A stretch of 64,000 bases of DNA from Megascapheus bottae (lineage: Eukaryota > Chordata > Mammalia > Rodentia > Geomyidae): NCBI GenBank assembly GCA_024803745.1, contig JANJXV010000129.1:744001-808000 (forward strand). Direction: 5' to 3'. A program made the position numbers and the translations under genes. The first letter of the stretch is position 1, and each line of letters begins with the position of its first letter. Below, in pieces: positions 1-10,362 of the stretch. Under the pieces are notes generated by a model. The model did not search any database and was not told the DNA's origin. It saw nothing but the letters and a program-made list of their open reading frames with translations.

Positions 1-2943
1 GGTATTTCTCTAGGAAGAAAGCCAGGAAACTCCAGGGCAACTCAGATGAGGTATATTGAGAGGAAACCTATTTGAACCCATCATCCTGCCCACAAACTAC
101 AACCTTCTTGTGTGCTTTCAAGTGACTATACTGAGATTAGAATGTGTCATTTCCAATCTACTCTATACCAATTCCTCAGTGTGAAGTGTGGTCCCATTCC
201 TACGTTTGAAATATCCACTGTTTTGCCAATACAGTGTGATGGTAAGTCAGCTCAGACTCTGAATGAGCCTTGTAACCTATGGATCCTGGAGGAAGGCCTG
301 TTGGAGATGCTGATGACAAAGCTGATCCCTGCCTACCAGAAAAGTGATCTCTTTTATGTGGGAAACTTCCTGCACAATTTCAAATAGTGGAGGACAATGT
401 AGTAGTTGCTGGAAATTCTCTTGAAAAAGTGAGTGTTCCCCCTCCAAACCCATGTTTGCTCACCACTCCTGGCCAAGCCTTGGTATACTTGGATCCTCTC
501 TGAGCCTGTTTGGTTCACTGGGGTATTCACAGGGGAGCTAAGCATGATACAAGTGCACAAACTACTTCATTATGACTGGGACACCATGCCATTTCATTTC
601 CCTCACAAGCTACTGGAGTCTCAACAGTGTGCTTACTGAGAAGTTGGATTTCAGGCATGAGTAAGTGGCTCCCAACTGCAGCCCTCACCTAGGTGACATC
701 CTAGGAAATCCCATTTCCCAGTAAGAAATGAGGTGTCAGTACTAATGGCGGAGGCCTGTGAAATACTGGAGTCAGAGGAAAAGCTGGGGGCTGAATCACT
801 TTTGAGCCATCAGGGAGGGATTGTGATAGCTTTGCCTGTTAGAACCTGAAAGCATTTACAATTTGGTGTGTGGTCCAGTGCTGCCACTTGAACCTGAACC
901 CAGGTCTAAATGCCATCCGTTTAGTGTTCAAAAATTAGCACTGTACCATTTGAGTCATAGGTCAAGTTCTGGCTTTTTGCTGCCTAATTGAAGACAAGTG
1001 CCTTTAGAATTTTACTGACTAGACTGGCTTTCCACTGTGATCTTCAGAGCTCAGCCTGCTGGGTGGCTAAGATTAGAGCAATGAGCATTTAGTTCTTTAT
1101 GTAGAGCATTCACTTATTGATTTATTTAGAGCATTTACTTAGTTAATTTAAGGTGCGTTTACTTTGGACAGATGCATAGAGGCCTCTCTCAGAAGCTTCT
1201 GGAAGTGGGGTGTAAAAGTCATCCTGTTCTCGAGTGTCTCTTACCCCCCTCCCAGCACATAAGTGCACATCTCTGCAGGACAGCCACAGCATTAGAATCC
1301 TGCAAGAAAGGGGCTTTGGTAAAAGGCTCAGGATGGAGAGAGAAGGCTCTCACTTTCCTTGTACCGAATGTGCCCACAGCATCATGTGTTCCATCTATAC
1401 GATGTGAATGGACTTCTACCCGAGTGATTTCTACGAGTTCAAGACCTGACACACCCTGACACAACTCAAGCTCTATATGAGGCTCCACATGTCGGCTTTG
1501 GACCTGCTCTTCTAAACACAAACTTTTTGACCAGCTGGAAGAATATGTGACCAGTAAGACCAAGAAAAAGTAGAAGTCCTGGTGTGGGTGCCTCAGAGCC
1601 TGTGAGTAGGAAGCCCATGTGGTCTACATATTGGTTGGCCCTTACTTCTACAGAGCTTGGCAAAATGCCCTTTATGGGTGGTGTCAGCCAGGTAATGTCT
1701 GTCCTCTGAAAGGACTCGGGAAGAAGCACTCATTAGAAAGACCCTACACCTCCTCAGTGTTCAGTCCAAACTCCAGTTCTACAGGTTCCTCCATTAGATC
1801 CTCATGGAAGTTGAGTGACACTTCAACTTGCAGAGTCCACTCTGTCCACTCTGTACCTATTTCCATTCTTAGGTTTGGGTCATCGTGGAAGAGCTTATCC
1901 TGAACTCCGGATGAAAAACCCACCAATGGAGCTGGTGACTGATAGAGACTGAGAATCATCACTGCACTCCAGAAAGCATGGGCCTTCTGTAGAAATTACC
2001 AAACAGGTTTAGAGTCCTGTGGACATACCTTTTGCTCTGAACCCCATGTGTGACACAGTTGAACCTGCAGATACTATGGAGGAAGAAAAAGAGCAGCCAG
2101 ATTTCCTTCCGTTTCCTTTCACACTCCACCCAGAGTCAGTCCATCTGAGTCAGAGAACACTCCACTTATTGTGCAAGCTGAAGGGGCACACGCTGGGCTC
2201 ATGGAAAATGTCCCCATGGGAAGCAGCAAGTGTACTCTCAATACTGGATTCATTGGAGGAAAATGAATCCATCCTCACAGAATATCCAGACCCATCCATC
2301 TCACTAAAAGAGACTCAATCTCCATTCGAAAAACCAGAATCCATCCCCCTCTTAACTCAGGAAGGACATTCTGTTTCTCATGAGGAAGGAGACCCTTCTG
2401 AGGACTCGGAAGTAGAATTACTGTCTGAAGGCAACTTGGAGGCCAGTCTGGATTTAGAGCTTCCCTGTCCCCTTCCTAAAAAGACATCTCTTTATCTTGC
2501 TCTCATGATTCTTGTCAAGTATTCATTGTATTTACTTTGCTAACTATTAAACTCTCATTGTTAATATTATGGTGTGCAGTTCTTCAGTGCTTATTATACT
2601 GTGTTTTATTTTCCACTTATAATGTGAGACCTCAGACACATAGGTCCTGGGTGGGCCAAAAACCAGACAGGTCTGGTCCCATAGAAGACAACCTTACTGG
2701 ATATACAGGGAACTATGAAATGCATGGAATCACCAGGAATCCAGGCCAGGCCTCCATGGAAAGACAAGTCAGCTACCAAAGCTGAAGGACAGAGCAGATG
2801 CCTGGAAATGTGTTTTGTCAATCGGGAGAAGTGCCAGAGTAACTGTAATATTATGTGGGACTCTGTTCTGTGAGTTCAAGTCTGATTATATATCCATTGT
2901 GCTTTGTACAAATATTTAAGAAAATTAAAACTCCACAATAGCA
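1..2943 (+). pseudogene. RalGDS-like (Ras-family GEF) pseudogene, left copy
   Basis: RalGDS-family proteins activate Ral GTPases through a REM domain and a catalytic RasGEF domain. A candidate second exon spans about 123-428: an acceptor-like tttcaag precedes it and gtgagt follows at 429. It encodes a REM-start-like stretch (EEGLLEMLMTKLIPAYQKSD, then FYVGNFLHNF), resembling the family pattern LVxxLVPAFxxSDxxYVxxFLxTYR. An in-frame TAG follows at 385-387, and a frame change is needed to reach the donor. Around 1465-1500 a frame reading LKLYMRLHMSALDL resembles the late REM helix. The open frame 2046-2543 (EEEKEQPDFLPFPF, later LGSW) resembles the lead-in to the RasGEF domain but then diverges, and no catalytic core follows. 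An AATTAAA at about 2927 could end a transcript. The first exon lies outside the window. Family call is by eye; the REM part is the most secure and the later parts are weaker. It is dead or heavily remodelled. Confidence 0.6.
865..1095 (-). mobile_element. Degenerate SINE inside left RalGDS-like copy
   Basis: Reverse-strand remnants of the window's SINE body (ccagtgctg, gccacttgaacc, aacccaggtct) are followed by a B1-like head remnant near 1060-1085 (ggctaagattagagcaatga). The same remnant sits at the matching place in the right copy, so it predates that duplication. Confidence 0.45.
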
Positions 2944-2955
2944 TCAAAAATCTAC
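2560..2955. other. Downstream flank of left RalGDS-like copy, no gene seen
   Basis: The open frames here are short and share no recognisable motif. The AATTAAA near 2927 is the only suggestive signal. It may be 3' untranslated or intronic sequence of the pseudogene. Confidence 0.3.
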
Positions 2956-2957
2956 TT

Positions 2958-3150
2958 TGGCTTTTAATGTTGCCTAGTTGTAGAGTGCTCGCCTAGTATA
3001 CAAGAAGACCTTGATTCAATTCTTCGACACTGCATACACAGAAAAAGCAGATGGGGCACTGTTGCTCAGGTGTAAGAGTGCCACCCTTGAACAAATGTGG
3101 CCAAGGACAGTTCCTGGTCCCTCAGTTCAAGCCGCAGGACTAGCCAAACA
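2958..3150 (+). mobile_element. ID-like (tRNA-headed) SINE
   Basis: The tRNA-like head (gcctagttgtagagtgctcgcctag, with a box-B-like GATTCAATTC) is followed by the body shared by the SINEs of this window (gttgctcaggtg, tcaagccgcaggactagcc). Confidence 0.75.
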
Positions 3151-3560
3151 AGAAATCATACCATTTTCCCACATTTGGAAATAAATCTGATTTATCTAAC
3201 CCTACTTCTTTTTTGCCAGTCCAGGGTGTGTGCCACCAAGCCAAACTACTGGCCCCCAACCTTACTATTTTTAATCATTTAAATTTTTACATAATCATAT
3301 TTCATGCTGTCTGTATTAATACCATAAACAGTATGCTTAGTGTAATAATGTTAAAGGTAAAACATAAGAAATTAATAACTAAAATTCCTTTTATATTAGT
3401 TTTATAGCATTACTACAATTTTATGAGAAAAAATTACTTAGAATGTTTATTTTAGAGTTCAAGTAATCCATTTTGATAAATATATCAACCTACATCATTT
3501 ATTTGAACACATTTTAAACTATTTTTTTCAGGAATGAAAATACATATATATTTGTTGTAA
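3150..3560. other. AT-rich intergenic DNA with a short SINE scrap
   Basis: A minus-strand SINE scrap lies near 3200-3260 (tttttgccagtccagg). The remainder is AT-rich without recognisable features. Confidence 0.4.
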
Positions 3561-3710
3561 ATGAAATTTATGACTTGGGGGGAAGGGAAAGAGAAAACGG
3601 GGGAGGGGGTAACAGTGTTTACAAGAAATGTACTCATTACATATGTAACAGCAATCTCTTTATATATTACCTTGAACAACAAATTTTTTGTAAATTACAA
3701 TAAGTTTAAA
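3560..3710 (+). repeat. 3' tail of an unidentified retroelement, copy 1
   Basis: A G-rich stretch (gggggagggggtaacag) precedes aagaaatgtactcattac, atatgtaac and an AT-rich end. The same arrangement recurs at about 10200-10345, so it is a dispersed repeat. It is plausibly a non-LTR 3' end, but I cannot name the family. Confidence 0.45.
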
Positions 3711-3727
3711 TGTCTAGTTTGGGCAGA

Positions 3728-3938
3728 ATTTTTTTTTGCCAGTACTGGGCTTAGACTCAGGACCTGAGCACGATCCTTGTTTTTGTTTTTGTTTATTCTT
3801 AAGGCGCAAGTTCTATCACATGTGCCACAGCACCACTTTTATCTTTTTTTTATCAATGTTGTGCTGAGGAATTGAACTTGGGTATTCATTCATGCTCGGC
3901 AAGAACGCTTCCACTAGGCTTAACTTATGGCCCCAGTG
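3728..3938 (-). mobile_element. ID-like SINE, reverse orientation
   Basis: It opens with a T-rich run and tgccagtactgggcttagac (body in reverse), passes through cacagcaccacttt, and ends in the reversed tRNA-like head (ttgaacttgggtattcattcatgctcggc). Confidence 0.7.
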
Positions 3939-4034
3939 GGAAGGAAGTTTTCCATAAAATATGTAGGAAATATGTACACTAAGGAAAAGCCATCAAAAAT
4001 AGAAGAAAAATTATATACTTAGATAACAACATGC

Positions 4035-4178
4035 CAGTATTATGGCCGATCTCTGTAATTCTAGCTTCAAGAGTGGCCTATTTGGACCGGGAGTTGGCTG
4101 GCTGAAGTAAAGTGCTATCCTTGAGCAAGCCCTAGGATAGTGCTCTGGCCATGAGTTGAAGCCATAGGACATGCAAAA
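4035..4178 (+). mobile_element. B1-headed SINE, internally deleted
   Basis: A B1-like head (ctgtaattctagcttcaaga) runs almost directly into the shared 3' body (ccttgagcaagccctagga); the middle is missing. Confidence 0.5.
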
Positions 4179-4191
4179 AATAATAATTTAA

Positions 4192-4410
4192 TGCCCGTGA
4201 CTGGTGGCTCACTCTGTCAATCCTAGCTACCCTGGAGGATCGAGGTTCAAAGACGGCCCAGGCATAAAAATCTGTGAGAATCTTATTTCCAAATAATCCA
4301 GAAAATTCAAAATGACAATGTGCCTCAAGTGGTAGAGCTCTTGACTTGAGCTGAAGAGCTTAAGGTAAACATCCAGGCCCAGAGTTCAAGCCCCATGAGT
4401 GAAAAAAAGA
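4192..4410 (+). mobile_element. B1-headed SINE
   Basis: The head contains gtggctcactctgtcaatcc and ctagctaccctggaggatcg. The shared body (cctcaagtggtagagc, then aggcccagagttcaagcccc) and an A-rich tail follow. Confidence 0.75.
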
Positions 4411-4435
4411 AAAAGAAAAAGAAAGCCCTTATCTA

Positions 4436-4525
4436 AGGCTGGAGTGCACACTAGTGGTAGTTTGCTTGCCTAGTATGCACAAAGCCCTGTGTTCAATTAC
4501 TCTGTACCACTTACACTAAAAAAAA
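4436..4525 (+). mobile_element. ID-like SINE head with A-tail
   Basis: It has ctagtggtagtttgcttgcc, a box-B-like GTTCAATTAC and a terminal A run. The 3' body is absent, so this is a monomeric form. Confidence 0.6.
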
Positions 4526-4725
4526 GCTGGAAATGATCTCAGAAGGTTGGGTTCTGAGGATCACAGTTCAAAGCCAGGCCAGACACTAAAGTCCATGAAA
4601 GTGTTACTTCCACTTAAGCACCAGAAAACCAGAAGTGACAATGTGGCTCAAGGTGTTTAAGGTTGTAGCCTTGAGCTGAAGAGCACAGGGACACTGCCCA
4701 GGTGCACAATTAAAGTCTTACAACC

Positions 4726-4728
<3 letters not shown>
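4526..4728 (+). mobile_element. B1-headed SINE, 5' truncated
   Basis: It contains ctgaggatcacagttcaaag and gccaggccagacac, then the shared body. It ends directly at the GA tract, which probably grew from its A-rich tail. Confidence 0.65.
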
Positions 4729-4729
<1 letters not shown>

Positions 4730-4793
<64 letters not shown>

Positions 4794-4911
4794 GAGAGAC
4801 AGAGAGAGACAGAGAGAGAGACAGAGACAGAGAGAGACAGAGAGACAGAGAGACAGAGAGACAGACAGGCAGACAGACAGAGACAGACAGACAGAGAGAC
4901 AGAGACAGAGA
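4730..4911. repeat. (GA)n / (GACA)n microsatellite
   Basis: Perfect AG dinucleotides for about 50 bp grade into interrupted AGAGAC and AGACAG repeats. The long Ser/Leu-rich reverse frame across it is an artefact of the repeat. Confidence 0.97.
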
Positions 4912-4921
4912 CATCAAACAG

Positions 4922-5155
4922 TCAGGCACTGCTGGCTGAAGCGTGTAATTCTACCTACTATGGAGGCTGAGATTGGAGGATCTTGGTTCAAAGCCCAAAG
5001 CCAGCCTGGACACATATGTTTGTGAGACTTACATCACCAATTAACTACCAGAAACCAAAAATGGAGCTGTAGAGGAAGAGCGCTAGCCTTGAGCTGAAGA
5101 GGTCAGGGACAGTCCAGGCCCAAAGTCCAAGCAACATGACGAATCAATAATAAAA
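4922..5155 (+). mobile_element. B1-headed SINE
   Basis: The head (ctactatggaggctgagatt, ggaggatcttggttcaaagc) continues into the shared body (ccttgagctgaagaggtcag) and an A-rich end. Confidence 0.75.
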
Positions 5156-5192
5156 AAAAGAAGATAGCTAATAGTAATGATGAATAATTTTG

Positions 5193-5465
5193 GGCTGGGA
5201 GTTTGGCCTAGTGGTAGAGTGCTTGCCTAGCATGCACGAAGACCTGGGTTCAATTCCTCAATATCACATACATAGAAAAATGCTGGAAGTGGTGCTGAGG
5301 CTGAAGTGGTAGAGCCCTAGCCTTGAGAGAATATAAGGACAGTGCTCAGTCCCTGAGTTCAAGCCCAGGACTGGCCAAATCAAAAGTAGTAGAGCACTGG
5401 TATTGAACTGAAGATCTGAGGAACAGCCCAGGCACAGAGTTCAAGCACCGCAAACAACAACAACA
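5193..5465 (+). mobile_element. ID-like SINE plus a second body fragment
   Basis: The head is well preserved (tggcctagtggtagagtgct, box-B-like GGGTTCAATTCC). The body extends to about 5385. A further partial body (gtagagcactggtattgaac, caggcacagagttcaagcac) follows to 5465. Confidence 0.75.
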
Positions 5466-5826
5466 AAATCTATGACATGGCAGTGGTGGTTTTAAGCTAA
5501 GCAAAAATAGAGTAGAAATTGGTAAAATACATATTTGTGTGTAAGCAAAATAGCCAGACTTATGCATTAGAACAGGATAGCAACTTGAAAAAAAAATTTG
5601 TTTTCCATCTCACTAGGTCCTGTCTCTTAATTTATTCAAGTAAGTAAAATGCTGGGTTTTATAATCATTCCTCTGAATATTAGAAAATCATAATATCTCT
5701 CATTAACCAACAAAGACCAGGAACTGGGGCTTCGTTCAAATGGCAGAGTTTCAGGCAAGAGAAGAAAAAATTGAAGTAAGAACTTGAAGTTCTTGATCCA
5801 GAACCTGCATAGTAACAGAGCAGCAG
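5465..5826. other. No recognisable feature
   Basis: AT-rich DNA between SINEs; open frames are short and no repeat family is evident by eye. Confidence 0.4.
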
Positions 5827-6048
5827 CCTGGTGATGGTACCTCACACCTATAATCTTAGCTACTCAGGAGGCTAAGATCTGAGAATCAAAGTTTAAAGCC
5901 AGCCAAAGTACCCAGTTAACTGCCAGAAAAACCAGAAGTGGCACTGTGGCTCACAGATTAAAGCACTAGCCTTGAGCTGAAGACCTCAGGGACAGTGCCC
6001 AGGCCCAGAGTTCAAGACCCACAATTGACAAAAATCAAACAAGCAAAC
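5826..6048 (+). mobile_element. B1-headed SINE
   Basis: The full pattern is visible: cctataatcttagctactca, ggaggctaagatctgagaat, then the body and an A-rich tail. Confidence 0.8.
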
Positions 6049-6450
6049 AAAACTCACAAAGAAGCCTGCAGACCACAGTGGTTCTGCTGAGTCTCTTCTC
6101 TATGGCGATCAGGAAACATTTCACTTTTTCTGTCTCTTCCCATCTCAACATTCATACTAAAATAAGACTGTGTTGAAAGTTTGAATTTATAAAAATGTTT
6201 TTCATGAAGCACCCTGAAATATTCATCGTTTATATCTCAGTTGAAGATAGTTGATTTGGGGCTGCATTGGTAGAGTGCTAGCCTTGAGCAGAAAAGGTCA
6301 GGGATAGAGCTGAAGCACTCAGTTGAAGACCCAGTGCCAACACACAAAAGAAATTATGCACTTTATACATATTTTCTAATTTCTTAATGAATTTTTCAGT
6401 CTGTAGAAATATAGGGTACATTCCTTGTTACTTAAGTAAGATTGCTCTTT
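6048..6450 (+). mobile_element. SINE body fragment (about 6256-6350) in otherwise featureless DNA
   Basis: The fragment reads ggggctgcattggtagagtg, then ccttgagcagaaaaggtcag, and ends in a CA/A-rich tail. The flanking 6048-6255 and 6350-6450 are AT-rich without calls. Confidence 0.45.
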
Positions 6451-6645
6451 TTTTTCTTTTTGCCAGTCCTACGGCTTGGACTCAGGGCCTAGACATTTTC
6501 ATTGGACTCGCTTGCCCAAGGTGAGTGCTCTGCCTCTTGAGACACAGCGCCACTTCTAGATTTTTTCTGAATATGCGGTACCGGTGAATAGAACCTAGGT
6601 CTTCATGCATTCTAGGTGAGCACTCTACCATTAGGCTACATTCCC
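6450..6645 (-). mobile_element. ID-like SINE, reverse orientation
   Basis: The reversed body (tgccagtcctacggcttgga, acacagcgccacttctagat) is followed by the reversed tRNA-like head (aacctaggtcttcatgcatt). Confidence 0.75.
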
Positions 6646-6659
6646 AGGCAGTGAGATTC

Positions 6660-6795
6660 CTCTTACAGTCATTGTATGTTCACAGAGTTTGATCTCACAC
6701 ACTGTGGGGCCCTGGTTGGCTTTGACCTGTGATCCTAAGCCCTGAGCCTCCTAAGTAGTTGAAATTAAGTTGTGAGCCATCATGATGGCTTCCAT
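6660..6795 (-). mobile_element. B1-like SINE head, reverse orientation
   Basis: The reversed head is seen as tgagcctcctaagtagttga followed by tgtgagccatcatgatggc; the 3' body is missing. Confidence 0.55.
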
Positions 6796-6867
6796 TCTTT
6801 TTTCTACAAAAATATATGTAGTTATCTAAAATATATCTATAGCTGAAAAAAATGAATCTCTCCCAAA

Positions 6868-7953
6868 CAAATCTTCAAAAAACAACCATCCTATTAAAAG
6901 GTGGGCTAAAAACTTAAAAGAGTATTCTCTGAAGAAAAAATTAAAATGGGCTTTAGACACATGAAGAAATGCTCCATATCTCTAGCAATAAGGGAAATGA
7001 AAATCAAAACAACTTTGAGATTCCACCTGACTCCAGTCAGAATGGCCATTATCAAAAAATCTAAGAAGAGATACTGGTGGGGAAGTGACCAGGTGGGATC
7101 ACACCTACACTGTTGGTGTGAGTGTAAACTCGTTCAACCACTAGGGAAAGCAGTGTGGTGGTTCCTCAAAAGACTGAACATAGAGCTCCCCTATGATCCA
7201 GCAAATCCACTACTTGGCATCTAACCAATTGTCCAGAAAAAAGGACATACTAAAGCCACTACCACAATGATGCTCATTGCAGCACTATTTACCATAGCAA
7301 AGATATGAAACCAACCCAGATGCCACTCAGTAGATGACTGAATCAAGAAGATGTGGTAGTTATACACAATGGAATGCTATGCTGCCATCAGCAGGAATGA
7401 CATCGCCCCATTTGTAAGGAAATGGAAAGACTTGGAAAAATTCATATTAAGTGAAGCAGCCAGACCCAAAGAAACATAAGCTCAATGGTTTCCCTCATTT
7501 GTAATAATTAGTTCACATCTAGGACTCTCCTAGCAGAGGATTACAATAACTCAAAAACCTAGGTATATAAGGTCATATAGGATGAGACTAAATGAAAGGA
7601 TCTCTAGGATATGGGAACAAGAGCTATATCTTGTGTCATCGTTGCTCTTAATCTTGTGTGATTTTTGTCCTTAATCTACTATGTTATTTCTCATCTCTTA
7701 TTTTGCCCTTTGGTTAATGTCCGATTGTTACTGTATCTGATTTTTCCCTGGCATATTGTATATATGTTTATTTGTTTATGTCAAATAGGAAAGGGAAGGG
7801 GGGAAACAAGATGATTGGGAAGGGGAGGGGAGAGGGAACTGGGGACAAAAACATGTGGAGTGGAATAAATGTGTGAGAAGTAATGCAGTCCACTACCTGT
7901 AAATGTAATCGTAACCCCTCTATATATTACCCTGAAAATAAAAAAGAGACTAT
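6868..7953 (+). mobile_element. 5'-truncated L1: ORF2 C-terminus and 3' UTR
   Basis: The frame 6946-7224 encodes the L1 ORF2 C-terminal region ([30 protein letters not shown], later LPYDPANPLLGI). The zinc-knuckle area is altered: a cysteine pair of the family is missing in WGSDQVGSHLHCWCECK. A TAA follows at 7222-7224. Further ORF2-like sequence with frame breaks continues to about 7480, then a 3' UTR containing a G-rich tract (about 7790-7850) and an A-rich end near 7950. Relative to the tandem-array L1s it is a divergent copy. Confidence 0.85.
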
Positions 7954-7964
7954 AAAAATATCTG

Positions 7965-8026
7965 TAGAAAATGAGGTTGGATGATGGAAACAACCAGATG
8001 CCCTACTACAAAAAATGTGATACACG

Positions 8027-8078
<52 letters not shown>

Positions 8079-8652
8079 CACACACACACAATGGAATGAT
8101 ACATAGCCAACCGACAAGATAAAATAATGGCATTCTCGGGGAAGTGGATGAAAAGGAAAAAAAATCATATTAACTGAAGTAAGCCAAACTCAAAGGAACA
8201 TAGGGCCAAGAGTCTCCCTCATTTGTCAAATTCAGTAGAAACCTTGGGCTCTGCTACCAGAGATTTACAATAGAACAAAATCTAGAGACATCGTGACAAA
8301 TAGTATGACACTAAATGTAAGGACCTCCAAGATAAAGAAACAAAACTCATATAATGAGTGATTGTTGTCCTTAATGAACTATGTGATCTCTTATCTCTTT
8401 TGCTATCCCTTGGATATATCATATTGTTACAATATTTCACCTTGTTTTCTGATATATTTCATATGTGCCTAATTGGTTATTTGAAATTGGATAGGGAAGG
8501 GGGGAAATGAACATGAATGGGGGTAGGGGAAGGGAAATGGGGACCATATCATTACATGGGGTATCAAAGTTTGAGAAGTAATGCACCTTCTATCTGGTGA
8601 ATATAATGTAACCCTTCTATAAATTACAATAAATATAAATACATAAAAAGAA
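7965..8652 (+). mobile_element. 5'-truncated L1 3' end containing a CA expansion
   Basis: It begins within the last part of ORF2. The conserved tacacaatggaat site has been expanded into the CA tract at 8022-8090. After it come the SEVSQTQ-type segment, the ATTGTTGTCCTTAAT 3' UTR block, a G-rich run (about 8498-8545) and AATAAA-type end sequence near 8630. It closely resembles the 3' UTR of the array L1s, but with more changes. Confidence 0.8.
8022..8090. repeat. (CA)n microsatellite
   Basis: It is an almost pure CA tract with one CAAACG interruption, nested in L1 sequence where array copies read only tacacaatgg. The Cys/Val-rich reverse frames over it are artefacts. Confidence 0.97.
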
Positions 8653-8674
8653 GATCTGCACAGAAAAAAATAAT

Positions 8675-9085
8675 AATGGCATTTTTGGGGTAGTGGATGA
8701 AATTAGAGTGAATCCTGTTGAGTGAGATAAGTCAAGACCAAGGAACAAAAGGTACATGATATCCTTAATATATGGATATTAGTTTCAAACAGTAGTAGAG
8801 CGATGATTGAATAGTTGATACCCAAAGTTCTGGACATAATTTTGGAGATATAAACATAACTACATAGACATAAAAATCTAGGATAGACTATACACTCTAT
8901 AGACATGTGTTTTATTATAGATTAATCTGTATCTATGACATACAAAGACTCAGCTTAATTTTTACTATATTCTAAAATCTATGTGCCAGTGATTGTATAG
9001 CGATTCCCTTCTTGAATTCTTGTTGGTTAAACATGACATTTGAAATATGATGTAAAATTCAATGTTAATAAATTTTTTAAAAAAG
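8675..9085 (+). mobile_element. Older L1 3' end
   Basis: The segment gtgagataagtcaagaccaa is followed by ggaacaaaaggtacatgata and a TGGATATTAG-type motif, as at the end of L1 ORF2 in rodents. It is much more diverged from the array L1 than the two preceding fragments. It ends in AATAAA (about 9067) and an A-rich tail. Confidence 0.6.
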
Positions 9086-9460
9086 AGGCTAGAGGTAAAT
9101 ACCACTAATGTACTTGCTCTAAGTGGTACAGAAATTTTCTTAATGAATCAAGGGGTTTTATTACATCTTTATGCAATTATTTTAGTTCTGAGTGTTCTAC
9201 ACTCAATGATACTTCTGGAAAGATGATATAGCTGACTGTGTAGATGGTATGAAGACATACTGGCCTAAACGTAGAATAAAGCATTGGTAAGTGGCTGTTA
9301 GCTGTCCAGATTCTACTGGAATATGTGGAATGAATTTATTAAGCACAATGCAGGCTCTTAGTCAGATCAGGATCAAGATTATGTGGTTCCATCAGATGAA
9401 TGAGGAAAGATCAGAAAAATCTACTAAGATATCCAGATATACTTTTTAAACTAAGGTATC
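9085..9460. other. No recognisable feature
   Basis: AT-rich sequence without repeats or frames I can recognise. Confidence 0.4.
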
Positions 9461-9467
9461 TGGACTC

Positions 9468-9706
9468 CTTTTTTTTGTTTCTTGGTGGGGAGGTTGAACT
9501 TTGGACCTGGGCAAGGTCTCTTAGTTCTTTTTCCTCAAGGCTAATGCTGTACCAGTTTTAGCCACAACTCCACTTAGTTTTTGGGTGGATAAGTGGAGAG
9601 TAGAATCTTACAGTTTTTTTTGTTTTCATTTTTTTTGCTTGCAAAGGCTTTGAATCAACTTCTCCCTAGCTAGTAGAATGACAATTATGACCCTCCAGCG
9701 CCTGGC
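9468..9706 (-). mobile_element. B1-headed SINE, reverse, degenerate
   Basis: The T-rich start leads into the reversed body (gttgaactttggacctgggc, agccacaactccacttagtt). A decayed reversed head follows around 9640-9706. Confidence 0.6.
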
Positions 9707-9837
9707 TAGTGATTTTTTGAAAACTGGACTTTATTCCAAATCACATAACTGGTTCCGAGCAAAGTTTTGAAGCCTGACTTAAATGTGACAGATTTTTGTC
9801 ACTTGGAGACACTCTGTGCTGAACGTAAGAAATCTAC

Positions 9838-9942
9838 CAGCTGAGTCACAGTGGCACTTCCAGTTTTTTGTTTATGTGGTGCTGAGGAATGGAATCCAGG
9901 GTTTCATACATGCTAGGCAAGCTTCATTTTCAGCCCAAGGTT
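9838..9942 (-). mobile_element. ID-like SINE fragment, reverse
   Basis: It reads gtcacagtggcacttccagt, then gtggtgctgaggaatggaat and tttcatacatgctaggcaag: the middle and head of the ID-like SINE in reverse. Confidence 0.65.
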
Positions 9943-10362
9943 TATGTTTTGTTTTTTCAGTGTTGTTGCTTCTAAGGTACTGTATGATGTTCTTTCATTT
10001 TCTTTGCTTTTTACCTCTTTTCTTCTTTTTCCCTTTAGTTTTATTCTCTGTAGTCACTGTGTTGAATTCGGTTACCCTGTGTCTTGTACATAGGTTTATG
10101 TGATTTAGGGAATGGAGAGGGTATAATAAAATAGTAAAAAAAAAAACAAAGGAAAAAGGGTGAACCAATTGAACAGTGATACTTGGAAGACACTAAACAG
10201 AAATGAACTGAACAATCTGGGTGGAGAGGGGGCTGAGGGCAGGAAAACAGAGAAAAATGAGGGAGGGGATAACAATTTTCTTAAGAAATATGTTCATTAC
10301 TTATGTAACCGTATGCCAACTATATATTGACTTAACAAAATAAATTAACTTAAAAAATAATT
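9942..10362 (+). repeat. Unnamed sequence ending in the retroelement tail, copy 2 (about 10200-10345)
   Basis: A T-rich stretch (9950-10040) has no clear identity. The tail at about 10200-10345 (gagggaggggataaca, cttaagaaatatgttcatta, cttatgtaac) matches the arrangement seen at 3560-3710. Confidence 0.45.

Noticed and set aside
1619..1962. Overlapping frames on both strands (1619-1903 plus, 1744-1962 minus), conserved in the right copy
   Set aside because: The two copies are too similar for conservation to be informative, and neither frame shows a domain. They are treated as part of the RalGDS-like linker or intron.
4657..4929. Ser/Leu-rich 90-codon reverse frame
   Set aside because: It is the translation of the GA/GACA microsatellite.
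5193..5290. tRNA gene
   Set aside because: Box A and B resemblance comes from the ID-like SINE head. The sequence continues into the SINE body and no cloverleaf fits.
7927..8168. Cys/Val-rich reverse frames
   Set aside because: They arise from the CA repeat.
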